A DNA stretch of 64,000 nucleotides from Anaerolineales bacterium (GCA_019637675.1 JAHBVE010000002.1:124001-188000); one strand, 5' to 3'. Positions 53,260 to 60,800 are shown, numbered from the stretch's first letter. Made by a program: numbers and translations. Notes: generated by a model not told the origin, from the sequence alone.

Positions 53260-54186
53260 TTACAGCTTCAGCGCGGCGGTCAGTTCGCGCACTTCAGCGG
53301 CAGAGTTGTCCAGCATTGCCTTCTCTTCAGCGTTCAGCGTGTACTCGACCACCTTCTCCAGGCCCTTGCGACCCAGCTGGGCCGGCACGCCGAAGAAGAT
53401 GTCCTTGAGCCCGTATTCGCCGTTCATGTACACGGCGCACGGGGCGATGAGCTGCTTGTCCTTCAAAATGGCTTCGGCCATCTGGGCCACAGCCACCGAG
53501 GGCGCATAGAAGGCGCTGCCGCTCTTGAGCAGCGCAACGATCTCGCCGCCGCCCTTGCGGGTGCGGTCCACGATCGCCGCCAGGCGCTCTGCCGGCATGG
53601 TCTCATTCAGCGGCACGCCGGCCACGTTGGAGTGGCGGGTCAGCGGCACCATGCTGTCGCCATGGCCGCCCAGCACGTAGCAGAAAATGTTCTCGACGCT
53701 CACGCCCAGCTCCATCGCCACAAAGGCGCGCATGCGAGCCGAGTCGAGGATGCCGGCCTGGCCAATCACGCGCTCGCGCGGCAGGCCGCCCGCCTTCATC
53801 GCCACATAGCACATGGCGTCCAGCGGGTTGGTCAGGATGATGTAAATGGCGTTGGGGGAACGCTTGAGGGTCTCCTCGGTCGCCTTCTTGACAATGTCGG
53901 CATTGGTGGACAGCAGGTCGTCACGGCTCATGCCCGGCTTGCGCGGCAGGCCGGCGGTGATGACCACGATGTCAGAGCCTTCGCTGGCGGCATAGTCGTT
54001 GCTGCCCTCGATCTTGACATCCTTGCCGATCACCGGCATGGCCTGGAATAAATCGAGGGCTTTGCCCTGCGGCATGCCCTCGACGACATCGATCAATGCA
54101 ATATGGGCCAGCTCACGCTCGGCGAGCCAGTGGGCGGCGGTGGCTCCGGTCATGCCCGCGCCTACGATCGTAATCTTGTGCGACAT
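53260..54186 (-). CDS. mdh: Malate dehydrogenase
   Basis: This 308-residue NAD-dependent enzyme of the lactate dehydrogenase-like MDH group has the Rossmann motif VGAGMTGA, AGLPRKPGMSRDDLL with the mobile-loop arginines, and ILTNPLDAM. The catalytic His lies in VLGGHGDSMVPL. It interconverts malate and oxaloacetate and is followed by gltA. GGAGAAGTG lies upstream of the ATG. A TATAAT at 54239-54234 marks the operon promoter, giving a leader of about 40 bases with a ribosome binding site, unlike the leaderless genes. Confidence 0.96.
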   Translation of the reverse strand: MSHKITIVGAGMTGATAAHWLAERELAHIALIDVVEGMPQGKALDLFQAMPVIGKDVKIEGSNDYAASEGSDIVVITAGLPRKPGMSRDDLLSTNADIVKKATEETLKRSPNAIYIILTNPLDAMCYVAMKAGGLPRERVIGQAGILDSARMRAFVAMELGVSVENIFCYVLGGHGDSMVPLTRHSNVAGVPLNETMPAERLAAIVDRTRKGGGEIVALLKSGSAFYAPSVAVAQMAEAILKDKQLIAPCAVYMNGEYGLKDIFFGVPAQLGRKGLEKVVEYTLNAEEKAMLDNSAAEVRELTAALKL

Positions 54187-54233
54187 TCACTTCTCCGCTT
54201 AGTGGAAAGTATGATTTTTTGTGTAACGCGGCG

Positions 54234-54239
54234 ATTATA
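54234..54239 (-). promoter_or_regulatory. -10 element of the mdh-gltA operon
   Basis: TATAAT on the minus strand, 47 bases before the mdh ATG. Confidence 0.55.
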
Positions 54240-54277
54240 ACACCGACAGCATTTCGCCTGCCTCGACGCCTTAAACG

Positions 54278-54304
54278 AAGCGTCCTCAAAATTTGAGGAC
54301 GCTT
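54278..54304 (-). terminator. Hairpin between trxB and mdh
   Basis: A perfect stem AAGCGTCCTCAAA/TTTGAGGACGCTT lies between trxB and the mdh promoter. The T run is short, so termination of trxB is probable only. Confidence 0.6.
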
Positions 54305-54336
54305 GTACCTTGCAAACATGCACGCCTTTCAGCGGG

Positions 54337-55290
54337 CTATTCGTTAGCTTCGAGGAAACGGGTGGCCTGAATGCCGGCCGCTGCCCCCATGCCCGCCGAG
54401 GTGATCACCTGGCGGAAGTGCGGGTCGGCCACCTCACCGGCGGCGAAGACGCCCGGCACGCTGGTTTCCATGTAGCGGTTAGCCACCAGGTAGCCAGCCT
54501 CCATTTCCAATTGGCCCTCGAACAATTGCGTATTGGGCGTATGGCCAATGAAGATGAACACGCCGTCCGTGGTGAAGGGCTGCTTCTCGCCGGTCTGCAA
54601 ATTCTCCAGCTCCACGGTCTGCACCGTGCCATTGCCTTCGATCTTGTTGACCACCGTGTTGGTGATGAACTTCATCTTGGGGTTGTCCTTGGCACGCTGC
54701 AGCAAAAGCTCACCAGCCCGGAAGTCATCCCGGCGATGAATAACAGTGACGTTGTTGGCAAAACGGGTCAGGAACGCGCCCTCTTCCATGGCGCTGTCGC
54801 CGCCGCCCACCACAACGATGTCTTTGTCCTTGAAGAAGAAGCCGTCACAGGTGCCGCAGTACGAGACGCCCCGACCGGTGAATTCGGTCTCACCCGGCAC
54901 TTGCAAGTGGCGCGGCGTGGCCCCCGTGGCAATGATCAGCGTATCCGTCAGGTATTCGGTGGCGTAGCTGGTCACCTTGAACGGGCGCTGGCTCAGGTCC
55001 ACCTTGACCGCCGTATCGAACACGGTCTTGGCCCCAAAGTGCTCGGCCTGCTTGCGGAACAGCTCGGTCAGCTCCGGCCCGCCCACCGCATCCGGGAAGC
55101 CCGGATAGTTCTCGATGGTATGGGTCAGCGAAACCTGGCCGCCGTACTCCTGGCCCGCCAGCACCACCGGCTGCAACTGGGCGCGGGCGGTATACAGCGC
55201 CGCCGCCAACCCCGCCGGCCCGGAACCGAGGATGAGTACTTTGACCTGCTCTTGAGGGAGGGGAGTGTTTTTGTCCTGAGTAGCTTCCAT
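54337..55290 (-). CDS. trxB: Thioredoxin-disulfide reductase
   Basis: This 317-residue NADPH-dependent flavoenzyme reduces thioredoxin. FAD binding is seen at LGSGPAGLAAALYTARA, the redox pair C145/C148 in SYCGTCDGFFF and the NADPH motif VVGGGDSAMEEG with HRRDDFRA. The FAD C-terminal motif is GVFAAGEVADPHFRQ, with E instead of the common D in AGDV. TATAAT near 55330 on the minus strand and AGAGA before the ATG support the start. No thioredoxin gene is adjacent. Confidence 0.95.
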   Translation of the reverse strand: MEATQDKNTPLPQEQVKVLILGSGPAGLAAALYTARAQLQPVVLAGQEYGGQVSLTHTIENYPGFPDAVGGPELTELFRKQAEHFGAKTVFDTAVKVDLSQRPFKVTSYATEYLTDTLIIATGATPRHLQVPGETEFTGRGVSYCGTCDGFFFKDKDIVVVGGGDSAMEEGAFLTRFANNVTVIHRRDDFRAGELLLQRAKDNPKMKFITNTVVNKIEGNGTVQTVELENLQTGEKQPFTTDGVFIFIGHTPNTQLFEGQLEMEAGYLVANRYMETSVPGVFAAGEVADPHFRQVITSAGMGAAAGIQATRFLEANE

Positions 55291-55600
55291 AATCTCTAGA
55301 TGCTGTGAAGGGTGGAAAGATTACAGGGATTATATACGGAGCGTGCACATACTCCGCCGGATGCAAGGCTTGGTACTAGCATGTACAAAAGCAACCCATC
55401 GCATACAACGCGGGCCTCACTGAGGCCAACTAAGAATGCAGATCCCACGATTACCGTCTGGAGGGGGTCCTTAGGGGGAACTGGCAGTTCCCCCTAAGCG
55501 GGGTCACAGGGGCAGAGCCCCTGAAAAAAGAGAATAAAGCAAACACACTACGTTGTTTCAGCATCCGTGGCTTAAAACTCCGCGGGTAAAATCGTCCCCA
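55291..55600. repeat. Gene-free stretch with GC-rich hairpins
   Basis: No gene or tRNA was found here. Two hairpins stand out: TTAGGGGGAACTGGCAGTTC with its completing bases (55470-55497) and CAGGGGCAGAGCCCCTG (55507-55523). The first is preceded by GGAGGGGGTCC. The trxB -10 element (55332-55327, minus) and the ygfZ -10 element (55587-55592) lie at the two ends. Confidence 0.6.
55587..55592 (+). promoter_or_regulatory. -10 element of ygfZ, leaderless
   Basis: TAAAAT, 8 bases (CGTCCCCA) and ATG 55601. Confidence 0.5.
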
Positions 55601-56545
55601 ATGAGCACGCCCGCCCTATCTACGAACGCCCCCAGCTACCCGGCCGCCACACCCACCGCGGCCTGGTACCGCGTCCCGCAGCCGGGCGCCCTGCTGCTGG
55701 GCGGCGCAACCCGCGCCGACTACCTGCAGCGCCAGACCACCAACGATGTCGGCCTGCTCAGCCCGCAGCGGGCCGTGCCCACCGTGCTCACCAACCCCAG
55801 CGCCCGCATCCTCGAGGTCTTCACCCTCCTGCACCAAAACGACTCGGTCCTCTTGCTGACCCAACCCGGGCACGCCGCCGGCCTCGCCGCCTATTTCAAA
55901 CGCCACCTGTTCTTCAACGACCAGGTCACCATCCAAGACGCCAGCGCCGCCTGGGCGCAGATCGAGCTCTACGGCCCGCAGCTGAGCGATGCCTTGCCGA
56001 GCCTGGGTTTTGCACAGCATCCGGGTCTTGATGAAGTGATGACCAGCAATTGGCAGGGCGAAACCCTATACGCCATCGGTGAAGAAGGCTGCATCCAACT
56101 GCTGATCCCCGCCGGCTTGCTCGATTCATCGATTGAGCGATTGAACGATCAGTCCGTCGCTTCCCTCTCCCACGACGAACGCGAGCTCTTGCGCATCCAA
56201 GCCGGCCGCGCCGGCGCGCCCGAGTTCACCGATGCCTACACCCCCTTCGAGGTCGGCCTGGGCCGCTACGTCTCAGACACCAAGGGCTGCTACACCGGCC
56301 AGGAAGTGCTGGCCCGCCAGGTGACCTACGACAAGGTCACCCGCGGCCTGGCGCAGCTGGGCGCAGCCCAGCCCATGCAGCCCGGCGCCGGCATCAGCCT
56401 CGATGGCCGAACCATCGGCCAGGTCAGCTCCGCCGCCGTCTCGCCGGCCCACGGCCCGCTCGCCCTCGCCGTGCTGCGCAAGCCCTTCGAGCCTGGCCAA
56501 ACCGTCACCATTGACGGCCACCCCGCCACCATCACCAAAGCGTAA
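55601..56545 (+). CDS. ygfZ: YgfZ/GcvT-like folate-binding protein
   Basis: This 314-residue protein is related to the T-protein of glycine cleavage. YgfZ supports repair or assembly of some iron-sulfur enzymes in a folate-dependent way. The hallmark KGCYTGQE lies at 228-235 with C230. DYLQRQTTNDV near 40-50 is the N-terminal signature. Residues 175-185 (DSSIERLNDQS) are encoded by a family D octamer repeat, a likely insertion in the coding sequence. ATG 55601 has no ribosome binding site but lies 8 bases after TAAAAT. The gene is followed by a repeat-rich gap. Confidence 0.9.
   Translation: MSTPALSTNAPSYPAATPTAAWYRVPQPGALLLGGATRADYLQRQTTNDVGLLSPQRAVPTVLTNPSARILEVFTLLHQNDSVLLLTQPGHAAGLAAYFKRHLFFNDQVTIQDASAAWAQIELYGPQLSDALPSLGFAQHPGLDEVMTSNWQGETLYAIGEEGCIQLLIPAGLLDSSIERLNDQSVASLSHDERELLRIQAGRAGAPEFTDAYTPFEVGLGRYVSDTKGCYTGQEVLARQVTYDKVTRGLAQLGAAQPMQPGAGISLDGRTIGQVSSAAVSPAHGPLALAVLRKPFEPGQTVTIDGHPATITKA
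56122..56153. repeat. Octamer repeat inside ygfZ (family D, copy 5)
   Basis: GATTCATC, GATTGAGC, GATTGAAC and GATCAGTC follow in tandem and are read as codons of ygfZ residues 174-185. It is the only copy of this family seen inside a gene. Confidence 0.7.
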
Positions 56546-57180
56546 CGATTCGCACCCGTGCGTCCCGCTCGGGACGCACGCTGCTTTGCGTGAGGGCGGG
56601 TCTCAGACCCGCCCATTCTCCTAATGTCATTCCGAACGGGTTTTTGCATCCACACCAGACAACCGGCTCCAGACCAGTGAGGAATCCCTACTGACATGTC
56701 TTCCAAGCTGCGCGTAGCATAAAGGCGACGTAGGGGCGGGTCTCAGACCCGCCCTCGCCGTGCATCCCGAGCGCAGCGAGGGATCCTCGCTACGCGTATC
56801 AATAACTCCCGCGCAACATAGAAGACCAGCCAGCAAGGATCCTTCGCTGGCGTACACCCGCGCTCTGGTGTCACCCTATCCACCCGCTCAGGATGACACG
56901 GCGTGCGTAGGGGCGGGTCTGAGACCCGCCCAAAAGAGCTCGCCCCCTTCCCGCACCCGCCTTTTTGTCATTCCGAGCGAAGCGAGGAATCCGTATTCAC
57001 TCGGTTTCAACTCCACACATCTGTTCAAGCTCAAACCATCGCATACCGCCCACCCGCCCACTCGCCCCCCAACCGCTTGATATTTACGCCCCTTTAACCC
57101 CACACCGCCCCAAAGCCGGTATAAGCCTACCTCGGAGGGGGAGAGCCGGGAGCTTGTCAAGTTTTAACTCTGTCAAGTTG
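56546..57180. repeat. Gene-free stretch with families E and F repeats
   Basis: The 838-base gap 56546-57383 holds no credible gene in its first 600 bases. It contains three copies of the GGGCGGGTCT palindrome (56594, 56733, 56910), a TGTCATTCCGAACGGGTTTT module (56625) almost identical to 46197, and GAGCGAAGCGAGGAATCC-type modules (56765, 56973). From about 57170 the sequence turns AT-rich, with TGTCAAGTT twice (57156, 57173) and an ATG triplet run (57200-57215), leading to the promoter at 57292. Confidence 0.75.
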
Positions 57181-57291
57181 TATCGACCCCCCTTCCCCAT
57201 GATGATGATGATGATTAAAACTTTTTTATGGGCAGATTTACCCAAATTTGAGGATTTTCAAGGCAATTTTAAGTTTTTCTAAGCAAAGTGC

Positions 57292-57319
57292 TTGACAATT
57301 TCAAATAATTCTGTATACT
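57292..57319 (+). promoter_or_regulatory. Strong sigma-70 type promoter with AT-rich upstream region
   Basis: TTGACA (57292-57297), 16 bases and TATACT (57314-57319). The preceding 100 bases are A/T-rich with phased A and T runs, like an UP element. The transcript leader is about 57 bases and ends with AGGAGG before ATG 57384. It drives the DUF2089/DUF4097 operon. Confidence 0.85.
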
Positions 57320-57383
57320 TCTGCATGATTGAACAAGCAGAAATAAGGATTTACAAGGTTCGTTTTGAGATTTAGGAGGCATC

Positions 57384-57638
57384 ATGTACTACAACAATCA
57401 TAGCTTTGCCGAAACCCGCACCAGCCAGGCCGCTCTCGAAGCCGCCGTGCAGGCCAAGGCCCACACCGTTGGCGACGCCGGCCACTACGCCGTGCGCAGC
57501 AGCCTGGTAGACCAGCTGCGCAGCGAGGCCGCCAGTGCCCTATTCTCCCTGGGCGCCTGGATCAAGCCCCGCCAGCAGGCCCGCAACGCCACCCCGGTGC
57601 AGCTGCGCCCCGCCGCTGACGGCGGCCTGGCCAACTAG
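57384..57638 (+). CDS. Small hypothetical protein leading the DUF2089/DUF4097 operon
   Basis: This 84-residue protein matches no family I recognise. It starts MYYNNHSFAETRTSQ, then has an Ala-rich helix (AALEAAVQAKAHTV) and a second amphipathic helix (SSLVDQLRSEAASALFSLGAWI). It ends in a basic, proline-containing tail (KPRQQARNATPVQLRP). The second helix could bind membranes peripherally, but no true membrane segment is seen. AGGAGG lies 7 bases before the ATG and the consensus promoter is about 65 bases upstream. The next gene starts 8 bases after the stop. It is real on position and signals, but of unknown function. Confidence 0.75.
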   Translation: MYYNNHSFAETRTSQAALEAAVQAKAHTVGDAGHYAVRSSLVDQLRSEAASALFSLGAWIKPRQQARNATPVQLRPAADGGLAN

Positions 57639-57645
57639 AGCAACC

Positions 57646-58032
57646 ATGCACCACGCCCCAAATACGTGCCCCGTGTGCAGCGGCGAGCTGGTGATCACCA
57701 GCTTGCGCTGCCGCGAGTGCGACACCTCCCTGCAGGGCCGCTTCGCCAGCGGCGCCTTCAGCCAGCTCAACGAAGAGCAACTCGCCTTCGTTGAGCTGTT
57801 CGTGCGCAATGAGGGCAAGATCACCCGCATGGAGGCTGACCTCAGCCTCTCCTACCCCACCATCCGCAACCGCCTGATGGAAGTCATCCGCGCCCTCGGC
57901 TACGAGCCCGGCGAGGACGAATTCGCCGGCCTGAGCGAAGGGGAACGCAAACGCATTGTGGATGATCTCGAACGCGGCAAGATCAGTTACGAAGAGGCAT
58001 TACGCCTAATTCAAGAGGAAGAAGGAAACTAG
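57646..58032 (+). CDS. DUF2089-like zinc-ribbon HTH protein
   Basis: This 128-residue protein is a probable transcription regulator. A zinc ribbon (C8, C11, C22, C25 in CPVCSGE and CRECDTS) is followed by a helix-turn-helix at about 41-83 (LNEEQLAFVELFVRNEGKIT ... SYPTIRNRLMEVI). The C-terminus (99-125, GERKRIVDDLERGKISYEEA) is the same short helical module found in the next three proteins. DUF2089 proteins commonly neighbour DUF4097 or SHOCT-like genes, and it may autoregulate this operon. It ends 2 bases before the DUF4097 start. Confidence 0.88.
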   Translation: MHHAPNTCPVCSGELVITSLRCRECDTSLQGRFASGAFSQLNEEQLAFVELFVRNEGKITRMEADLSLSYPTIRNRLMEVIRALGYEPGEDEFAGLSEGERKRIVDDLERGKISYEEALRLIQEEEGN

Positions 58033-58034
58033 AC

Positions 58035-59264
58035 ATGGCACGGATGGAATTTGGCAGCAGCGACTCCCCGATGATCACCGTCGAGAGCGTGCAAGGCTCC
58101 CTGCAGGTACGCGGCTGGGATGAAGAGCAGGTGCGCATTGATGTGCGCAGCGAGCAAGACGTCCAGGTCAACACTACCTCGGACAGCGTGACCCTCAGCG
58201 CCACCAATGACTGTGTGCTGCGCGTCCCCAGCGGCAGCACCCTCACGGTGGAAGATGTGACCCGCGATGTGTACATTCAAAATCTGGAAGGCACCGTCTA
58301 CATCAACAACGTCTCCGGCTCGCTGACCCTGCGCAATGCCGGCGACACCAAAGCTGACAATGTAGCCGGTGATCTCATCGCCCGCAACATCGAAGGCAGC
58401 CTCAGCGCCGACGAGGTCTCCGGCAACACCACCGTGCGCAATGTGGATGGTGACCTGCGCGTCAGCGCCATGCACGGCAACCTCTCGCTGCGCAACATCG
58501 AGGGCGACGTCATCGCCAATGTAGACGGCAACGCGGACCTGCGTCTGGACTCAGATGGCGGCGATGTGCACGTGGAAGCCGGCGGCAATGTGTTTTGCAA
58601 GCTGTCCGACTCGGGTGATGCCGATGTGCATCTGGAAAGCGCCGGCAACAGCATTCATCTCAACACCCCCAATGGCAAGAGCCATATCCAATCCCCAAGC
58701 CACCAGCTCACCCTGGGCGATGGCGGGCGCGGCATTCACTTAAAGGCCATGGGCCTGGTGGATTTCCGCAGCCGCGGCGGCGGCACCGAGCTCGACGACC
58801 TGGACCTTGATCTCGACCTGGATCTGGACCTGATCGAAGTCAATGCCGGCCTGGCGGGCGAGATCACCGATCAAGTTTCCGCTCAGATCGACGCCCAGAT
58901 GGAGAACGTCAACCAGCAGCTGCGTGACCTGCAAAACCGCCTGCGTGACACAACCGCCCGCGCCTCACGCCGCGCCCAACGCCGCATTGATGAGGCCCAG
59001 CGCCGCATCCAAAGCCGCACCGTGGTGCGCGGCGCCCGCGGCCCGGCCGTGGTCGTACCCAGGAAGCCGGCCCCCATCAGCGAGCAGGAGCGTATGATGA
59101 TCCTGCAAATGGTGCAGGACAACAAGATCAGCGTAGCCCAGGCTGAAATGCTGCTCGACACCATCGAGGGCCGCCAGACGCCAACCCCGCCTGCCGCCCC
59201 GGCCGCGCCCACGCCACCTACCCCGCCCGCAGCGCCTGAACTGCCTGAGGAACCCGATGCCTAA
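58035..59264 (+). CDS. DUF4097 beta-strand repeat protein with C-terminal SHOCT-like module
   Basis: This 409-residue protein has a repetitive beta-solenoid-like region (about 15-245) in which units such as GNTTVRNVDGDLRVSAMHGN recur every 20 or so residues. An acidic Asp-Leu alternation (254-266) and a helical coiled-coil-like stretch (about 280-328, QLRDLQNRLRDTTARASRRA) follow. The SHOCT-like module is at 353-378 (ERMMILQMVQDNKISVAQAE) and an Ala/Pro-rich tail at 382-409. No signal peptide or membrane segment is seen. DUF4097 plus this module is the layout of LiaX and YvlB, envelope-stress proteins of Firmicutes, though there the module is N-terminal. It overlaps the next gene by 8 bases. 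Confidence 0.85.
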   Translation: MARMEFGSSDSPMITVESVQGSLQVRGWDEEQVRIDVRSEQDVQVNTTSDSVTLSATNDCVLRVPSGSTLTVEDVTRDVYIQNLEGTVYINNVSGSLTLRNAGDTKADNVAGDLIARNIEGSLSADEVSGNTTVRNVDGDLRVSAMHGNLSLRNIEGDVIANVDGNADLRLDSDGGDVHVEAGGNVFCKLSDSGDADVHLESAGNSIHLNTPNGKSHIQSPSHQLTLGDGGRGIHLKAMGLVDFRSRGGGTELDDLDLDLDLDLDLIEVNAGLAGEITDQVSAQIDAQMENVNQQLRDLQNRLRDTTARASRRAQRRIDEAQRRIQSRTVVRGARGPAVVVPRKPAPISEQERMMILQMVQDNKISVAQAEMLLDTIEGRQTPTPPAAPAAPTPPTPPAAPELPEEPDA

Positions 59265-59892
59265 TTCACGCGAACGCATGGAAATTCTACAAAAGCTGGA
59301 GCGTGGCGAGATCACCCCTGCCGATGCCGAGAAGATGCTCTCCGGCCTGATGGATATCCCCCGCCCCGCCCCGCCTACGCGCATGGGCATCCTGGAGCAG
59401 GTCGAAGCCGGCACCCTCAGCGCAGACGAGGCCGCTCAGCAATTGCTGGTGCAGCAGGCCGGCGCCAAGCGCAGCGGCGGTAGCCAGCACAGCCGCGCTG
59501 GGCGTGATGACGAGCAGGCTGATGACTTCGTCAGCTTCTCACCCATCAAACGCAACAACACCTTTGGCCATTTTCTATTCATCGCTGGCCTGTCCATCAC
59601 CTTGCTGGCCGCTCTATGGATGGGCATGATCCTGCAACGCAGCGGCCTCACCCTCGGGTTCTTCTGCCTCTGGCTGCCGTTCGGCGCGGGCTTGCTGGCC
59701 CTGGTGCTCGGCTGGGCCGCCCGCAATGGCGAATGGATGCAGCTCAATGTGCGCTCACGCAAGCCGGGCAACCGCAATGTGTTCATCAGCCTGCCCCTGC
59801 CCTTAAGCATCATTGAGCGCTACGCCAAGCGTGGCGAGGCGTGGCTGGTCATCAACCGGGATGACAAAGAACAACCGAAGAATGAAGGCTAG
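59257..59892 (+). CDS. Membrane protein with two SHOCT-like modules
   Basis: This 211-residue protein carries two copies of the short helical module at 5-30 (ERMEILQKLERGEITPADAE) and 42-66 (RMGILEQVEAGTLSADEAAQ). A charged linker and two membrane segments (about 104-126 and 131-153) follow. The C-terminal cytoplasmic domain reads MQLNVRSRKPGNRNVFISLP. That end resembles the strand pattern RVRVTDMNTGKTKVSVNLPL of the next protein, so both may share a second domain type. ATG 59257 overlaps the DUF4097 gene by 8 bases, giving translational coupling. No function is known. Confidence 0.8.
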   Translation: MPNSRERMEILQKLERGEITPADAEKMLSGLMDIPRPAPPTRMGILEQVEAGTLSADEAAQQLLVQQAGAKRSGGSQHSRAGRDDEQADDFVSFSPIKRNNTFGHFLFIAGLSITLLAALWMGMILQRSGLTLGFFCLWLPFGAGLLALVLGWAARNGEWMQLNVRSRKPGNRNVFISLPLPLSIIERYAKRGEAWLVINRDDKEQPKNEG

Positions 59893-59900
59893 GAGACACC

Positions 59901-60284
59901 ATGGCAAGCAGTGAAGAACGCATCAAGATCCTGCAAATGATCCGGGATGGAAAGATCAGCCCGGAGGATGGCGCCAAGCTACTCGAAGCGCTGAACCGCA
60001 GTGCAGGCGTGCGCCCCTCGGCCACCATGGGTCGCACCCCAGCTCCCGGCGAGGAAGGCCGCTACCTGCGGGTACGCGTCACCGACATGAACACCGGCAA
60101 GACCAAAGTGAGCGTCAACCTGCCGCTCTCCCTGGTGGATACCGGTATCAACATCGCCTCCAACTTTGTGCCCGAAGTGGCCCAGGCCGACATCATGAGC
60201 GCCATCCGCAGCGGCGTCATCGGCAAAATAGTGGATATCGAAGACGAGGAGGACGGCCAACACGTAGAGATCTTCATCGAATAG
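59901..60284 (+). CDS. SHOCT-like module protein
   Basis: This 127-residue soluble protein has the helical module at 5-31 (ERIKILQMIRDGKISPEDGA). A Pro/Ala linker leads to a C-terminal alpha/beta domain (about 52-127) reading YLRVRVTDMNTGKTKVSVNL, PLSLVDTGINIASNF and DIEDEEDGQHVEIFIE. That domain occurs in short bacterial proteins next to DUF4097 genes. It is the last gene of the operon, 8 bases after the previous stop, with GGAGA before the ATG. A long perfect hairpin follows. Function is unknown; a role as partner or sensor in the same complex is inferred. Confidence 0.82.
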   Translation: MASSEERIKILQMIRDGKISPEDGAKLLEALNRSAGVRPSATMGRTPAPGEEGRYLRVRVTDMNTGKTKVSVNLPLSLVDTGINIASNFVPEVAQADIMSAIRSGVIGKIVDIEDEEDGQHVEIFIE

Positions 60285-60307
60285 CCCCTGGGCGAACAAA
60301 ACCAACA

Positions 60308-60346
60308 AACCAAGCGACCGGATGCAGTGCATCCGGTCGCTTGGTT
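60308..60346 (+). terminator. Long hairpin ending the DUF4097 operon
   Basis: A perfect inverted repeat with 19-base arms starts AACCAAGCGACCGGATGCA. No T run follows on the plus strand, so it may be a Rho-dependent or processing signal. It lies immediately upstream of the DUF309 promoter. Confidence 0.6.
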
Positions 60347-60354
60347 CCCTGGGC

Positions 60355-60360
60355 TATACT
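60355..60360 (+). promoter_or_regulatory. -10 element of the DUF309 gene, leaderless
   Basis: TATACT, 7 bases (CGCCCAT) and ATG 60368. Confidence 0.6.
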
Positions 60361-60367
60361 CGCCCAT

Positions 60368-60799
60368 ATGCCCGTCCGCAACCCTGACGAGATATTCGTA
60401 ACGCCAGAGCAGCTGCCAGCGGCGTGCAGCGGCCCCCTGCACCCCGAGGCCGCCCGCGGCATCGCCCTGTTCAACGCCGGCCAGTATTGGGAAGCGCACG
60501 AGGCCCTGGAAACCGCCTGGAAGGAAGAGCGCGGCCCGGCCCGCCATCTCTACAAGGGCATTTTGCAAGCCGGGGTGATGTACTTGCAGATCGAGCGCGG
60601 CAATTACCTGGGCATGGCCAAGATGTACGAGCGCTGCAAGAAGTGGCTGCGCCCCTGGCCGCCGGTGTGCCGCGGCGTGGATGTGGGCCAACTGCGCACC
60701 GATGTGGAAGCCGCCATGGCCGCGGCGCGGCAACTGGGGCCAGCCCGCCTGGGGGAATTTGATATGGGGATGCTAAAAGCAGTAGAGATCAGAGAATAA
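60368..60799 (+). CDS. DUF309-family protein
   Basis: This 143-residue all-helical protein has the DUF309 signature FNAGQYWEAHEALETAW at about 37-53 and GILQAGVMYLQIERGNYLGM. The family is a four-helix bundle with a conserved His and Glu pair in the first signature; its function is unknown. A start 9 codons earlier is in frame but lies upstream of the predicted transcript start. The stop codon is separated by one base from the stop of the convergent cyclase gene, with no terminator between them. Confidence 0.86.
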   Translation: MPVRNPDEIFVTPEQLPAACSGPLHPEAARGIALFNAGQYWEAHEALETAWKEERGPARHLYKGILQAGVMYLQIERGNYLGMAKMYERCKKWLRPWPPVCRGVDVGQLRTDVEAAMAAARQLGPARLGEFDMGMLKAVEIRE

Positions 60800-60800
60800 G

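Noticed and set aside
55291..55600. Possible tRNA or small RNA gene in the trxB-ygfZ gap
   Set aside because: The hairpins do not form a cloverleaf and no T-loop sequence is present.
56760..57080. Open frame of 106 codons in the gap after ygfZ
   Set aside because: It is composed of family E and F repeat sequence with no ribosome binding site.
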